Positions 1 through 6,708 of a stretch of 9,827 nt of DNA are shown piece by piece. The notes beneath the pieces were generated by a model, which worked only from the letters and a program-made list of their open reading frames with translations, did no database searches and had not been told where the DNA came from. This DNA comes from CAYLMM01 sp964646035 (GTDB taxonomy: Bacteria > Krumholzibacteriota > Krumholzibacteriia > LZORAL124-64-63): NCBI GenBank assembly GCA_964646035.1, contig CAZYDJ010000105.1, positions 1 to 9,827 of the forward strand. Reading direction: 5' to 3'. Both the position numbers and the translations under genes were made by a program. Each line of letters starts with the position of its first letter. Within the stretch, counting starts at the first letter, position 1.

Positions 1-3000
1 ACCTCGACCGCCTTTTCGAGCTGGGGATCGCGTCCGGCCATCACTTCCTCGGGCAGGTTGTCGACCACGATGTCCGGGTCGACGCCGTAGTTCTCGACGT
101 CCCACTCGCCGTCCATGTTGAATATCCCGAACTCGGGGAACGTGACCTGGCCGCCGTCCATCAGCGGGATGCTGGTGCTGACCCCGACCAGGCCGCCCCA
201 GGTGCGCGTGCCGATGACCTTGCCCAGTTCGTAGCTCTGGAAGTAATAGGGCAGGGCGTCGCCGCCGGAGCCGGCGTGGGCGTTGCTGACCATCGCCAGC
301 TTGCCCGCGAACGCGCTGCCGGGAGTGCGCCAGTTGATGCCGTGACGCGGCTTCCACTGGTTGAGCATCTTCTGGTTCAGGATGGTCATCATGAAGTCGG
401 GGATGAAACCGCCCCCGTTGTACCGCTCGTCGATGATCAGGCCTTCGAGCCTGATCTGGGGATAGTAGGCCTTGGCGAACTCGCGCACGCCGTCGTGGGC
501 GGTGTTCGGCAGATGCAGGTAGCCGAGGCGGCCGCCGGACATCTCGGCCACGCGACGCCGGTTGTCGTTCACCCACTTGGTGTAGCGCAGAACGGCCTCC
601 GAAGCGACGGGTTCGACGGTCACTTCGCGGGCGTCGTCGCCGTTCGCCTTCGCCGACACCTTCAGCACCGTCTGATGCCCGGTCTTGCCCTCTAAGAGCG
701 AGTAGGGATTGATGTCCTTGTCCAGCTCGACGCCGTCGACGGCCAGCAGGTAGTCGCCTTCGTTCACGTCGATGCCGGGGCCGAACAGCGGGGTTTTCAC
801 GCCGGTGTTCCAGTCGCGCTCGGTCAGGATGCCGGTCAGCCGGAAGCGTCCGTCTTCCAGGGTGAAGTCGCACCCCAGCAGCCCGGCCGCGATGCTTTCG
901 ACTTCGGGATTCTGCCCGGGATAGACGTAGGCGTGGCCCGCGGACAGTTCGGAGACCATCTCGCCCAGCAGATAATCCAGATCCGAGCGGTGCGACACGT
1001 AGGGCACCAGCTGGCCGTAGCGCTCGTAGATGTGATCCCAGTCCATGCCGTACATGTCCGGGTCGTAGAAGAAGTCGCGCTCCAGGCGCCAGGCGTCGCG
1101 GAATATCTCCCGCCACTCCAGCCGCGGGTCGATGCGTGCGACCATCTTGGCGGTCGGCAGCGGCTTGTCGGTCTTCTGGTCGGCGGCGGCGTCGACGATG
1201 CCGCAGGAGCCGTTGGCCATGTAGAGCAGTTTCTTGCCGGCGGCGTCGAGTTCGAAGCCGGAGATCTTGGACAGCACCTTCTTGACCTCCCGCTCCTTCA
1301 TGTCGAAGAACGAGAGGTCAGCGCCGCCGTTTCCGTCGTGCTTCAGATAGAAGAGCTTGCCCTCGGCCGCCTGCAGCCCGCTGTAATTGCCGGCGGCTAC
1401 GTCCAGGGCGACCATTCTCGAGCCGATGCCGTCGAGGTCGATGTCGACGCCTTCGTCTTCATCGGTCTTCTCGGCGTCGTCGTCATCCTTCTTGCCGTCG
1501 TCCGTCTTCTCGGCTTCGGTGTCGGGCTTCTCGTCATCCTCGTCGTCGGCGACGATCTCGACCTCGTCGCTCTCAGGCGGGAAGGGATCGGTCACGTCGT
1601 CGCGCAGGGTGACCAGGTACAGCCCATCGCGGTCCGACCAGTACGGCTTCATGTCGTAGGGGCCGAACTTGGGGTCGAAGTGGCGGGACGAAGCGAAGTA
1701 CAGGAAATCGCCGGCGGGATCGAAAGCCGGGCAGGTATCGTCGGTCAGGTCGGATGTCACGCGGGTGGTCGTGCTGTTCTCGGTGTCGAAGAGGAAGATC
1801 GACCGCATGCCGTTGTGCTCGGCGCGGGCGAAGGCGATCCAGCGCGAGTCGGAGCTCCAGTCGGCCTCGAAGACCCGGCCGGAGTCGCCGCGGTCGACGT
1901 CCGAGATCCTGCCCGATTCCACATCGACGATTCGCCAGACCATCGCGGCGTCGAAGAACAGGATCTTGGCGCTGTCGGGAGACCACATGATCTCGAAGAT
2001 GTAGGTGTGGCCGCCGTCGGTCAGTTGCCGGGTCTCGCCGGTTCCGTCGCCGGGAGCGACGTGGATTTCGTATTCGCCGCTCAGGTCGCTGACGAAGGCG
2101 ACCAGCTTCCCGTCGGGCGACCACTGGGGCAGCTTGTCGTGGGCTCCCGGGGAATCGGAGAGGTTGCGCACCTCGCCCTTCTCGGCCGGCACGGAGAAGA
2201 TCTCGCCGCGGGCGGACAGGACCGCGCGCTTGCCTCCGGGGGCGATGCCGCCGCCGGTCAACTTCTCGCCGACCTTTTCGTAGCGGGGGCGGGTCATCTG
2301 CATGTCGCTGTGCAAAGCGACCTTGATCGGATGCGTTTTCTCGTTGGCCAGATCCAGCACGTAGAGCCGGCCGCCGTTCTCGTAGACGATCGAGTCGGGG
2401 CCCAGGCTGGGCCATTTCACATCGTATTCCTTGTGATCGGTCACCTGGCTGATCTCGGCGCTGCGCGTGTCGTAGGACCAGATCTGCATCCTGCCGGTGC
2501 GGTCGCTGGTGAAGTAGATCTTTTCGCCGCTCCACATCGGGAAGTTGTCCGAACCCTCCCAGTCGGTCACGCGTCGGGTCTGCTTCTTGGCGAAGTCATG
2601 GATCCAGATGTCCTGGGCCATGCCGCCCTTGTACCGCTTCCAGGTCCGAGTCTCGCGCGTGATGCGGTTGTAGGCCAGTCGGTTGCCGTCGGGCGACCAG
2701 CTCGACAGGCCGCCGGTCGGCAGGGGCAGTTCGGTCGGCAGACCGCCGTCGACGTCCACCGTCCAAAGGTTGGCCTCGCGTCTGCCGATGCCCTGGTAGC
2801 GCGATGTCTGGAAGCGCACCGAATCGCCGTCCGGCTGCCAGTCGATGATGCGGTCCAGGCTCGGATGCCAGGTCAATCGCGTCGGCTCGCCGCCTTCGGC
2901 TGGAATCGTGTAGATGTCCCGGTTGCCGTCGTACTGGCCGGTGAAGGCGATGGTGCGGCCGTCGGGCGAGAACTTGGGCGAGTATTCGAAACCGACGTGG

Positions 3001-3200
3001 GTCGTCAGCAGCTTGGCCTCGCCGCCGCCGGATGGCACGGTCCACAGATTGCCGCCGTAGACGAAGACGATCGAATCACCGCTGATATCGGGCATTCGCA
3101 GCAGCCGCATATCGTCGGTATCGGGCAAGTCGGCGGCGAATGCCGCAGTCGAACCGGCCAGCAGGCACAGGCAGACCGCGGTGATGAGCCATCTCTGCAT
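1..3200 (-). CDS. Secreted tricorn protease homologue (S41 family), C-terminus cut by window edge
   Basis: Large self-compartmentalising serine peptidase of the tricorn family, predicted to cleave peptides in the periplasm. The frame is open from ATG 3200 to the edge, giving 1066 residues. By comparison with Thermoplasma tricorn (1071 aa) only about ten are missing. Residues 1-22 form a signal peptide (hydrophobic core, AFA cleavage). Next come two beta-propellers of PD40-type repeats (SPDG motifs near 87, 171 and 361), an acidic insert at 543-590, a PDZ domain (about 765-850, GDYLLAVDG near 817) and a C-terminal TSPc protease domain (GYLHLPN 893-899, RYNGGG 926-931). Catalytic residues by motif are His756 (SAGHAY), Ser978 (AGSGGD) and Glu1036 (VENYGVDPD), matching H746, S965 and E1023 of archaeal tricorn. 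The S745 position is Gly755 and the D936 position appears to be Trp949. The start is supported by GGAGG at 3207-3211, six bases upstream. It follows the DUF2723 gene by 72 bp, so readthrough is likely. Family assignment is firm; substrate unknown. Confidence 0.95.
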   Translation of the reverse strand, partial: MQRWLITAVCLCLLAGSTAAFAADLPDTDDMRLLRMPDISGDSIVFVYGGNLWTVPSGGGEAKLLTTHVGFEYSPKFSPDGRTIAFTGQYDGNRDIYTIPAEGGEPTRLTWHPSLDRIIDWQPDGDSVRFQTSRYQGIGRREANLWTVDVDGGLPTELPLPTGGLSSWSPDGNRLAYNRITRETRTWKRYKGGMAQDIWIHDFAKKQTRRVTDWEGSDNFPMWSGEKIYFTSDRTGRMQIWSYDTRSAEISQVTDHKEYDVKWPSLGPDSIVYENGGRLYVLDLANEKTHPIKVALHSDMQMTRPRYEKVGEKLTGGGIAPGGKRAVLSARGEIFSVPAEKGEVRNLSDSPGAHDKLPQWSPDGKLVAFVSDLSGEYEIHVAPGDGTGETRQLTDGGHTYIFEIMWSPDSAKILFFDAAMVWRIVDVESGRISDVDRGDSGRVFEADWSSDSRWIAFARAEHNGMRSIFLFDTENSTTTRVTSDLTDDTCPAFDPAGDFLYFASSRHFDPKFGPYDMKPYWSDRDGLYLVTLRDDVTDPFPPESDEVEIVADDEDDEKPDTEAEKTDDGKKDDDDAEKTDEDEGVDIDLDGIGSRMVALDVAAGNYSGLQAAEGKLFYLKHDGNGGADLSFFDMKEREVKKVLSKISGFELDAAGKKLLYMANGSCGIVDAAADQKTDKPLPTAKMVARIDPRLEWREIFRDAWRLERDFFYDPDMYGMDWDHIYERYGQLVPYVSHRSDLDYLLGEMVSELSAGHAYVYPGQNPEVESIAAGLLGCDFTLEDGRFRLTGILTERDWNTGVKTPLFGPGIDVNEGDYLLAVDGVELDKDINPYSLLEGKTGHQTVLKVSAKANGDDAREVTVEPVASEAVLRYTKWVNDNRRRVAEMSGGRLGYLHLPNTAHDGVREFAKAYYPQIRLEGLIIDERYNGGGFIPDFMMTILNQKMLNQWKPRHGINWRTPGSAFAGKLAMVSNAHAGSGGDALPYYFQSYELGKVIGTRTWGGLVGVSTSIPLMDGGQVTFPEFGIFNMDGEWDVENYGVDPDIVVDNLPEEVMAGRDPQLEKAVE

Positions 3201-3272
3201 TTTCAACCTCCACGTGGGAAGGAAAGCCAAGGTGAGAAAATTTACGCAATCAAGTACTACGCGATTGAAGCG

Positions 3273-4838
3273 TCATCTGTTGCGTCTGATGCCCGCCGCC
3301 GTAGTGTGCCCCCGGGTAGGTGAGATCCGGCTGACGAATTTATGCCGGTCCAACCTGTATTCGGACGGCATATCCCCGTCGGTGATCAGGAAGAGGCCGC
3401 TGCGTAGCTGATGCGTCCAGCAGCCGGCTAGTCGCAACATATGTGCGCGCTTCTCATCCATCACGAAGATGTCGCGCCCCTTCTCGATGGTCAGTTTGCC
3501 GTCCTTGGAAGTCAGGTCGCTCTTGCCCTTCAGATAGGCCGCCATCTCCTTGGGCTGGACCCAGACCATCAGGTGGATGTCCTGGTCCACCATCTCTTCG
3601 CCGTAGAGGTAGTAGAGCAGGTAGCAGGTGGTGTCGTAGTCGGGCGGAACGACGATCGATCCGGGTCCCATCTCCTGGATGAAGGCCAGCGCCTCGGCGG
3701 CGTCTTCGGTGTTGTGGCTCTGGTCGGCTTCGGACCAGTTCAGCCAGAGCAGAGCCGCCGGCAGCAGCATCGTCCAGACCACGAATCCGCGCGGCAGCCG
3801 CCGCGATGTGAACGCCGCCGCGCTTTCCAGGCCGGCGCCCAGCGGCAGGACCAGGATCAGCGCGCAGGGGATGAGGTAGAATTCGATATCCGGAATGCTG
3901 TAGTTGGCGTTCAGGAACATCTGGAGGCAGAACGCGGGAGCCAGCAGCCACCACAGCCGGCCGGGCCGCAGGGTCTTCAGGCCCCACAGGATCGGGATCA
4001 GCAGCAGATAATACTGCTCGGCCAGGATGCGCAGCAGATTGGGCAGGTCCGACTTCAGCACTTCGACCGCGCCGTGATTGAACATGAAGGCCCGGAACGG
4101 CGATCCGCTCACGCAGGCGGCCAGCGACCGCAGATCGTGGACGTCGGCCTCTATCGCCACCGAGCCGGGATCGAGCGATCGCCAGAAGAGGTAGCCGTAC
4201 TGGGCGATCCCCAGCAGCGCGAACAACGCCACCGTGCGGATCAGGCGCAGGTCGCGATACAGGCCGCGGTCGACGATCCAGACGAAGGCCGCGATGCCGG
4301 GCAGCAGCGAAATCATGCTCAGGTGGTTGCCGAAGGAGATCGCGTAGACCAGGGCCGCGGCGAGCAGCAACCGGCGCTCGCGCAGCAGATCCCATTTGAC
4401 CAGCAGGTGGATCACGACGGCGGTGAACAGGGCGTTCAGCGCGTAGACCTCGGCCACCACGGCCTGCGACCAGAACAGATAGGTGAATCCGAAGGTCGTC
4501 GCGGCGGACAGGGCGACAAGGGTGCGGATCCGCAACAGGCGCAGCGTGCGATAGAGGACTGCGCAGGTAGCCGCCGCTGTGACCGCCGACATGAAATTCG
4601 CCTGCCAGGCCTGGGATCCGAAGGGCATCAACCAGGTGAACAGGCCGTTGAGCAGGATGTAGCCGGGATAGCCGGTGGGATGCGCGGTGCCCAGCACCTT
4701 GCCCAGGTACTGGAACTTGGCCGTGTCTCCCGAGTAGCCGGTGCCCGGCAGCAGGGTCAAGGTGTAGACCGCCAGCGGCGCCAGCCAGGCGGCCGTGGCC
4801 GCCAGATGTTCGCCCACACGGGCCCAAGCGATTCTCAT
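3273..4838 (-). CDS. DUF2723 (TMEM260-like) multi-pass membrane protein, putative GT-C glycosyltransferase
   Basis: Integral membrane protein of 521 residues. The N-terminal two thirds consist of many hydrophobic helices; the C-terminal part (about 375-521) is soluble and probably periplasmic. DUF2723 hallmarks are visible: a first-loop motif SGDTAKFQ with Asp39, then GTAHPTGYPGY (50-60), WSQAVVAEVYALN (123-135) and FGNHLSM (169-175). The eukaryotic member TMEM260 is a protein O-mannosyltransferase that uses a lipid-linked sugar. A glycosyl transfer role here is inference from family, and donor and acceptor are unknown. ATG 4838 is preferred because AAAGG at 4846-4850 sits seven bases upstream. 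A TTG nine codons earlier (4865) would overlap the dacA stop by four bases but has no ribosome binding site. The gene begins 23 bp after dacA and ends 72 bp before the tricorn gene, so all three are probably one transcript. The residue after Thr-Ala in the GD motif is Lys41, where many relatives have Glu. Confidence 0.85.
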   Translation of the reverse strand: MRIAWARVGEHLAATAAWLAPLAVYTLTLLPGTGYSGDTAKFQYLGKVLGTAHPTGYPGYILLNGLFTWLMPFGSQAWQANFMSAVTAAATCAVLYRTLRLLRIRTLVALSAATTFGFTYLFWSQAVVAEVYALNALFTAVVIHLLVKWDLLRERRLLLAAALVYAISFGNHLSMISLLPGIAAFVWIVDRGLYRDLRLIRTVALFALLGIAQYGYLFWRSLDPGSVAIEADVHDLRSLAACVSGSPFRAFMFNHGAVEVLKSDLPNLLRILAEQYYLLLIPILWGLKTLRPGRLWWLLAPAFCLQMFLNANYSIPDIEFYLIPCALILVLPLGAGLESAAAFTSRRLPRGFVVWTMLLPAALLWLNWSEADQSHNTEDAAEALAFIQEMGPGSIVVPPDYDTTCYLLYYLYGEEMVDQDIHLMVWVQPKEMAAYLKGKSDLTSKDGKLTIEKGRDIFVMDEKRAHMLRLAGCWTHQLRSGLFLITDGDMPSEYRLDRHKFVSRISPTRGHTTAAGIRRNR

Positions 4839-4861
4839 CCAGCGACCTTTCAGTCTCGACT

Positions 4862-6010
4862 TCAATGGAAGAGCCGGTCCCAGAAGGAACCCTTGGGCAC
4901 TTCCTCGCTGCAGAGGATGTCCACTGCGCCGAGTTCCCGGCCGTCGAGGATCGCCACCGCGCTGCCCACGACCTGGCCGGCGGCGATCGGCGCCGCGACG
5001 TTTTCCGGCAGGCGCAGGTCGAGCTGGACCTCATCTATCCGGTCCTTCTGGACTCCGACGACGAGCGCATCGGCGAAGGCCAGCGCGGCGGTGGCCGCCT
5101 TGCCACCCTTGACGTTCAGTTCCTGGTCCAGCGGGGTCGCGGCCGAGGGGATCAGCGGCACCTTCGTGTATTTGGAGAAGCCGCGGGCCAGCAGACGGGT
5201 CGTCTCGGTGCCGCGCAGCTCGTTGGTCGGCGCGCCCATCACCACTGATATCAGCCGCACGCCCTTCTGGAAGGCCGACGCGGTCAGGCAGTAGCCGGCG
5301 CTGCTGGTGAACCCGGTCTTGATGCCTTCGAGCCCGCGGAACTTGCCTACCAGGGGGTTGGGATTGGTCAGGAAGAACTCGCCGTTGCGGAAAGGCACGT
5401 GGTCGCTCACCGCCCATTCCAGGGCTTCGGGATGATGTGACAATTCGCGTCCGAGAATGGCCATGTCGTAGGCCGAGGACTTGTCGGACTTCTGGCCGCG
5501 GCCGGGCGGCAGTCCGTGTACGAAATGGAATTCGGTGTCGGTCATTCCCAGTTCGATCGATCGCTGGTTCATCAGCTCGACGAAGGCGTCGGTGCTGCCG
5601 GCCAGATGCTCGGCCAGGGCGACCGCGGCGTCGTTGGCGGAATGGATGGCAAGCGCCTTGAGCAATTCGATCACCGGGAAGGACTCGCCGTGTTTCAGGT
5701 AGACCTGCGATCCCCCCATCTTGCTGGCCTTGGCCGATATCTTGACCGGATCGTCGCCGGAGATCTCGCCGATGGCGATGTTCTCCAGGACCAGCAGCTC
5801 GGTCATCATCTTGACCATCGAAGCCGGCGGCAGGGGTTTGTGCTCGTTCTCGGCGAAGAGCACCTCGCCCGTGCGCGCATCCATCAGCATCGCCGCCTTG
5901 TAGCGGCCCGAAAGCGCCTGGGCGTCGGCGAAGGCCCCGGTCAGCAGGGCCAGGGTGATCATCAGCAGAGCGGCGGCGGCGGAATGTCTGTACGGGTCCA
6001 TCCGGAACAT
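4862..6010 (-). CDS. dacA: D-alanyl-D-alanine carboxypeptidase, PBP5/DacA type (peptidase S11)
   Basis: Low-molecular-mass penicillin-binding protein of 382 residues that removes the terminal D-Ala from peptidoglycan stem pentapeptides in the periplasm. All three active-site motifs are present in order and with normal spacing: SxxK as S64-M-V-K67 (nucleophile Ser64), SxN as S124-A-N126, and KTG at 231-233 within GIKTGFTSSAGYC. Residues 1-32 form a signal peptide (core AAALLMITLALL, cleavage near ADA/QA). Residues from about 270 resemble the PBP5 C-terminal beta-sandwich domain. The protein ends shortly after it at SFWDRLFH, without the long amphipathic anchor helix of Escherichia coli PBP5, so membrane attachment is doubtful. 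ATG 6010 is chosen because AAGGA (6018-6022) lies seven bases upstream and the signal peptide starts there. The longer frame reaching 6148 adds 46 residues of non-secretory Arg/Pro-rich sequence and is probably untranslated. A second ATG at 6001 is possible. A promoter candidate lies at 6119-6148. Confidence 0.95.
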   Translation of the reverse strand: MFRMDPYRHSAAAALLMITLALLTGAFADAQALSGRYKAAMLMDARTGEVLFAENEHKPLPPASMVKMMTELLVLENIAIGEISGDDPVKISAKASKMGGSQVYLKHGESFPVIELLKALAIHSANDAAVALAEHLAGSTDAFVELMNQRSIELGMTDTEFHFVHGLPPGRGQKSDKSSAYDMAILGRELSHHPEALEWAVSDHVPFRNGEFFLTNPNPLVGKFRGLEGIKTGFTSSAGYCLTASAFQKGVRLISVVMGAPTNELRGTETTRLLARGFSKYTKVPLIPSAATPLDQELNVKGGKAATAALAFADALVVGVQKDRIDEVQLDLRLPENVAAPIAAGQVVGSAVAILDGRELGAVDILCSEEVPKGSFWDRLFH

Positions 6011-6118
6011 GGCTCCATCCTTGGGGACGATCGAGCGGAGCGGGCCGCGAGGGCGCCGCGGAACGGCATGCGAGATGTGATTCGAAGGGGTGGTCCCCCC
6101 GGCGTTGGCGCGACCTGC

Positions 6119-6148
6119 AAGGTACCGCCGCCGCCGGGGGTGTGTCAA
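6119..6148 (-). promoter_or_regulatory. Candidate sigma-70-type promoter for dacA
   Basis: A perfect TTGACA -35 hexamer lies at 6143-6148 (minus strand). TACCTT at 6119-6124 follows at 18 bp and keeps only the first, second and last bases of the -10 consensus. Transcription would start about 100 bases before the dacA ATG. The 160 bp gap upstream of dacA makes an independent promoter plausible, but the -10 is poor and the host's promoter consensus is unknown. Confidence 0.3.
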
Positions 6149-6151
6149 GAC

Positions 6152-6165
6152 AGGGCCGAAGCCCC
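6152..6165 (-). terminator. C(UUCG)G hairpin just after the thioredoxin-like gene
   Basis: Read on the minus strand, GGGC-TTCG-GCCC (6164 to 6153), with one added G-U pair, begins a few bases after the TGA stop at 6171-6173. The C(UUCG)G tetraloop is unusually stable. No U-run follows, so this is a weak or factor-dependent terminator, or an mRNA 3'-end stabiliser. A competing longer stem (CCGGGGG at 6134-6140 with CCCCCGG at 6162-6168) overlaps it. Confidence 0.3.
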
Positions 6166-6170
6166 CGGGG

Positions 6171-6410
6171 TCAGTGAGTCAGGATCCTTTTGATCTCTTC
6201 GACCGTCGGCACGCCGCCGGCGAACTCGATCTTGCCGTCGATCTCCAGGGCGGGGGCGGAGGCGGTCACGGCTCCCATTACGGCCAGGGGCATGTCGATG
6301 GACTCGATCGAATAATCGATCCCGAGTTCAAGGGCGGCCTGGTCGGTCAGGGCAAAGAGACGAGCGCACCGGTCCGAACCGGCGCCAAGGATCCGAATCT
6401 TCTTCTTCAT
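6171..6410 (-). CDS. Small thioredoxin-fold protein (redox-active disulfide protein 2 type) with SxxC in place of CxxC
   Basis: A 79-residue cytoplasmic protein without signal peptide. The pattern is a charged start and beta strand (KKKIRILGAG), an active-site loop, a helix (RLFALTDQAALELG), a strand pair around VTASAPALEIDGKI with the likely cis-Pro, and a C-terminal VPTVEEIKRIL helix. This matches the compact thioredoxin-like family described as small redox-active disulfide protein 2 (MTH895/MJ0307 relatives). Those proteins normally carry CxxC directly after the Gly-rich turn. Here the loop reads S12-D-R-C15, so only the second Cys remains and ordinary dithiol chemistry is not possible within one chain. 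The start ATG 6410 has GGAAGG (6422-6427) eleven bases upstream. The frame is open for 25 more codons to 6485, but that part is Arg/Pro-rich, unlike the family, and probably untranslated. The gene ends 160 bp before dacA. Whether it is a monothiol enzyme, a metal-binding protein or a degenerate copy cannot be told from sequence. Confidence 0.8.
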   Translation of the reverse strand: MKKKIRILGAGSDRCARLFALTDQAALELGIDYSIESIDMPLAVMGAVTASAPALEIDGKIEFAGGVPTVEEIKRILTH

Positions 6411-6567
6411 ATTGCGTTTTACCTTCCAACCGGTCGGTGTGGGGCGATTTGGCGACGACGTGGCGGGGAACCGGCGTAGCCGCACTGAACGGTCTTGGCA
6501 GGAAAGATAATCAGCGCCGAACGCAGGTAAAGGAACGGCGAGATGATTTCGAGCGGAATTCGTTCAA

Positions 6568-6612
6568 GTTGTTATTTTATTGATGGTTGTCAGGTTGGAA
6601 TAATAAAACAAC
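6568..6612. repeat. Imperfect 14-nt inverted repeat, possible operator
   Basis: The left arm GTTGTTATTTTATT (6568-6581) and right arm AATAATAAAACAAC (6599-6612) are complementary at 12 of 14 positions across a 17-base spacer. Arm centres are 31 bp apart, about three helical turns, and the spacer itself contains GGTTG twice. It sits in the divergent promoter region, so a dimeric regulator could bind it. An AT-rich stem without a GC base is not typical of an intrinsic terminator. Confidence 0.45.
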
Positions 6613-6698
6613 AGGTAACCTCGACCACGGTAATCCGTAAGATCCGGTGCTGATTAATGTTTGCAGCCAGAGCCGATGTCCTGTTCCATGATGATGAC

Positions 6699-6703
6699 GG
6701 AGG
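6699..6703 (+). promoter_or_regulatory. Ribosome binding site that fixes the lipoprotein start
   Basis: GGAGG lies five bases before ATG 6709. The earlier in-frame starts (TTG 6661, ATG 6676, ATGs at 6688-6694) lack such a site and would place extra residues before the signal peptide. Confidence 0.75.
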
Positions 6704-6708
6704 TGAAA

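Larger units (their letters stand above)
6411..6708. other. Divergent intergenic region between the thioredoxin-like and TPR lipoprotein genes
   Basis: No convincing gene lies here on either strand. The segment must hold the promoters of two divergently read genes, and its AT content rises sharply at about 6565-6612 against the GC-rich surroundings. Candidate -10 boxes inside the AT-rich patch are TAATAA (6601-6606, plus strand) and TAAAAT (6574-6579 read on the minus strand); neither has a good -35 partner. The patch coincides with an imperfect inverted repeat listed separately. Confidence 0.5.

Noticed and set aside
3201..3272. Regulatory palindrome or terminator between the DUF2723 and tricorn genes
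   Set aside because: Only CACGTG and a 5-bp CAATC/GATTG pair are present; both are expected by chance, and there is no hairpin with a T-run.
933..3323. Long plus-strand open frame of 796 codons opposite the tricorn gene
   Set aside because: Composition is the antisense image of a GC-rich gene (Val/Gly/Ala/Arg/Asp-rich, no domain). The minus frame has a signal peptide, a ribosome binding site and all protease motifs.
3441..5294. Plus-strand open frame of 617 codons
   Set aside because: It spans antisense to two recognisable minus-strand genes (DUF2723 and dacA) and is Gln/Arg/Gly-rich with no family pattern.
6011..6148. N-terminal extension of the carboxypeptidase by 46 residues
   Set aside because: It would put Arg/Pro-rich sequence ahead of a good signal peptide and would cover the promoter candidate. 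ATG 6010 has a well-spaced ribosome binding site.
6626..6641. Short palindrome ACGG-TAAT-CCGT upstream of the lipoprotein gene
   Set aside because: Four-base arms are too short to stand out in a region of this length.
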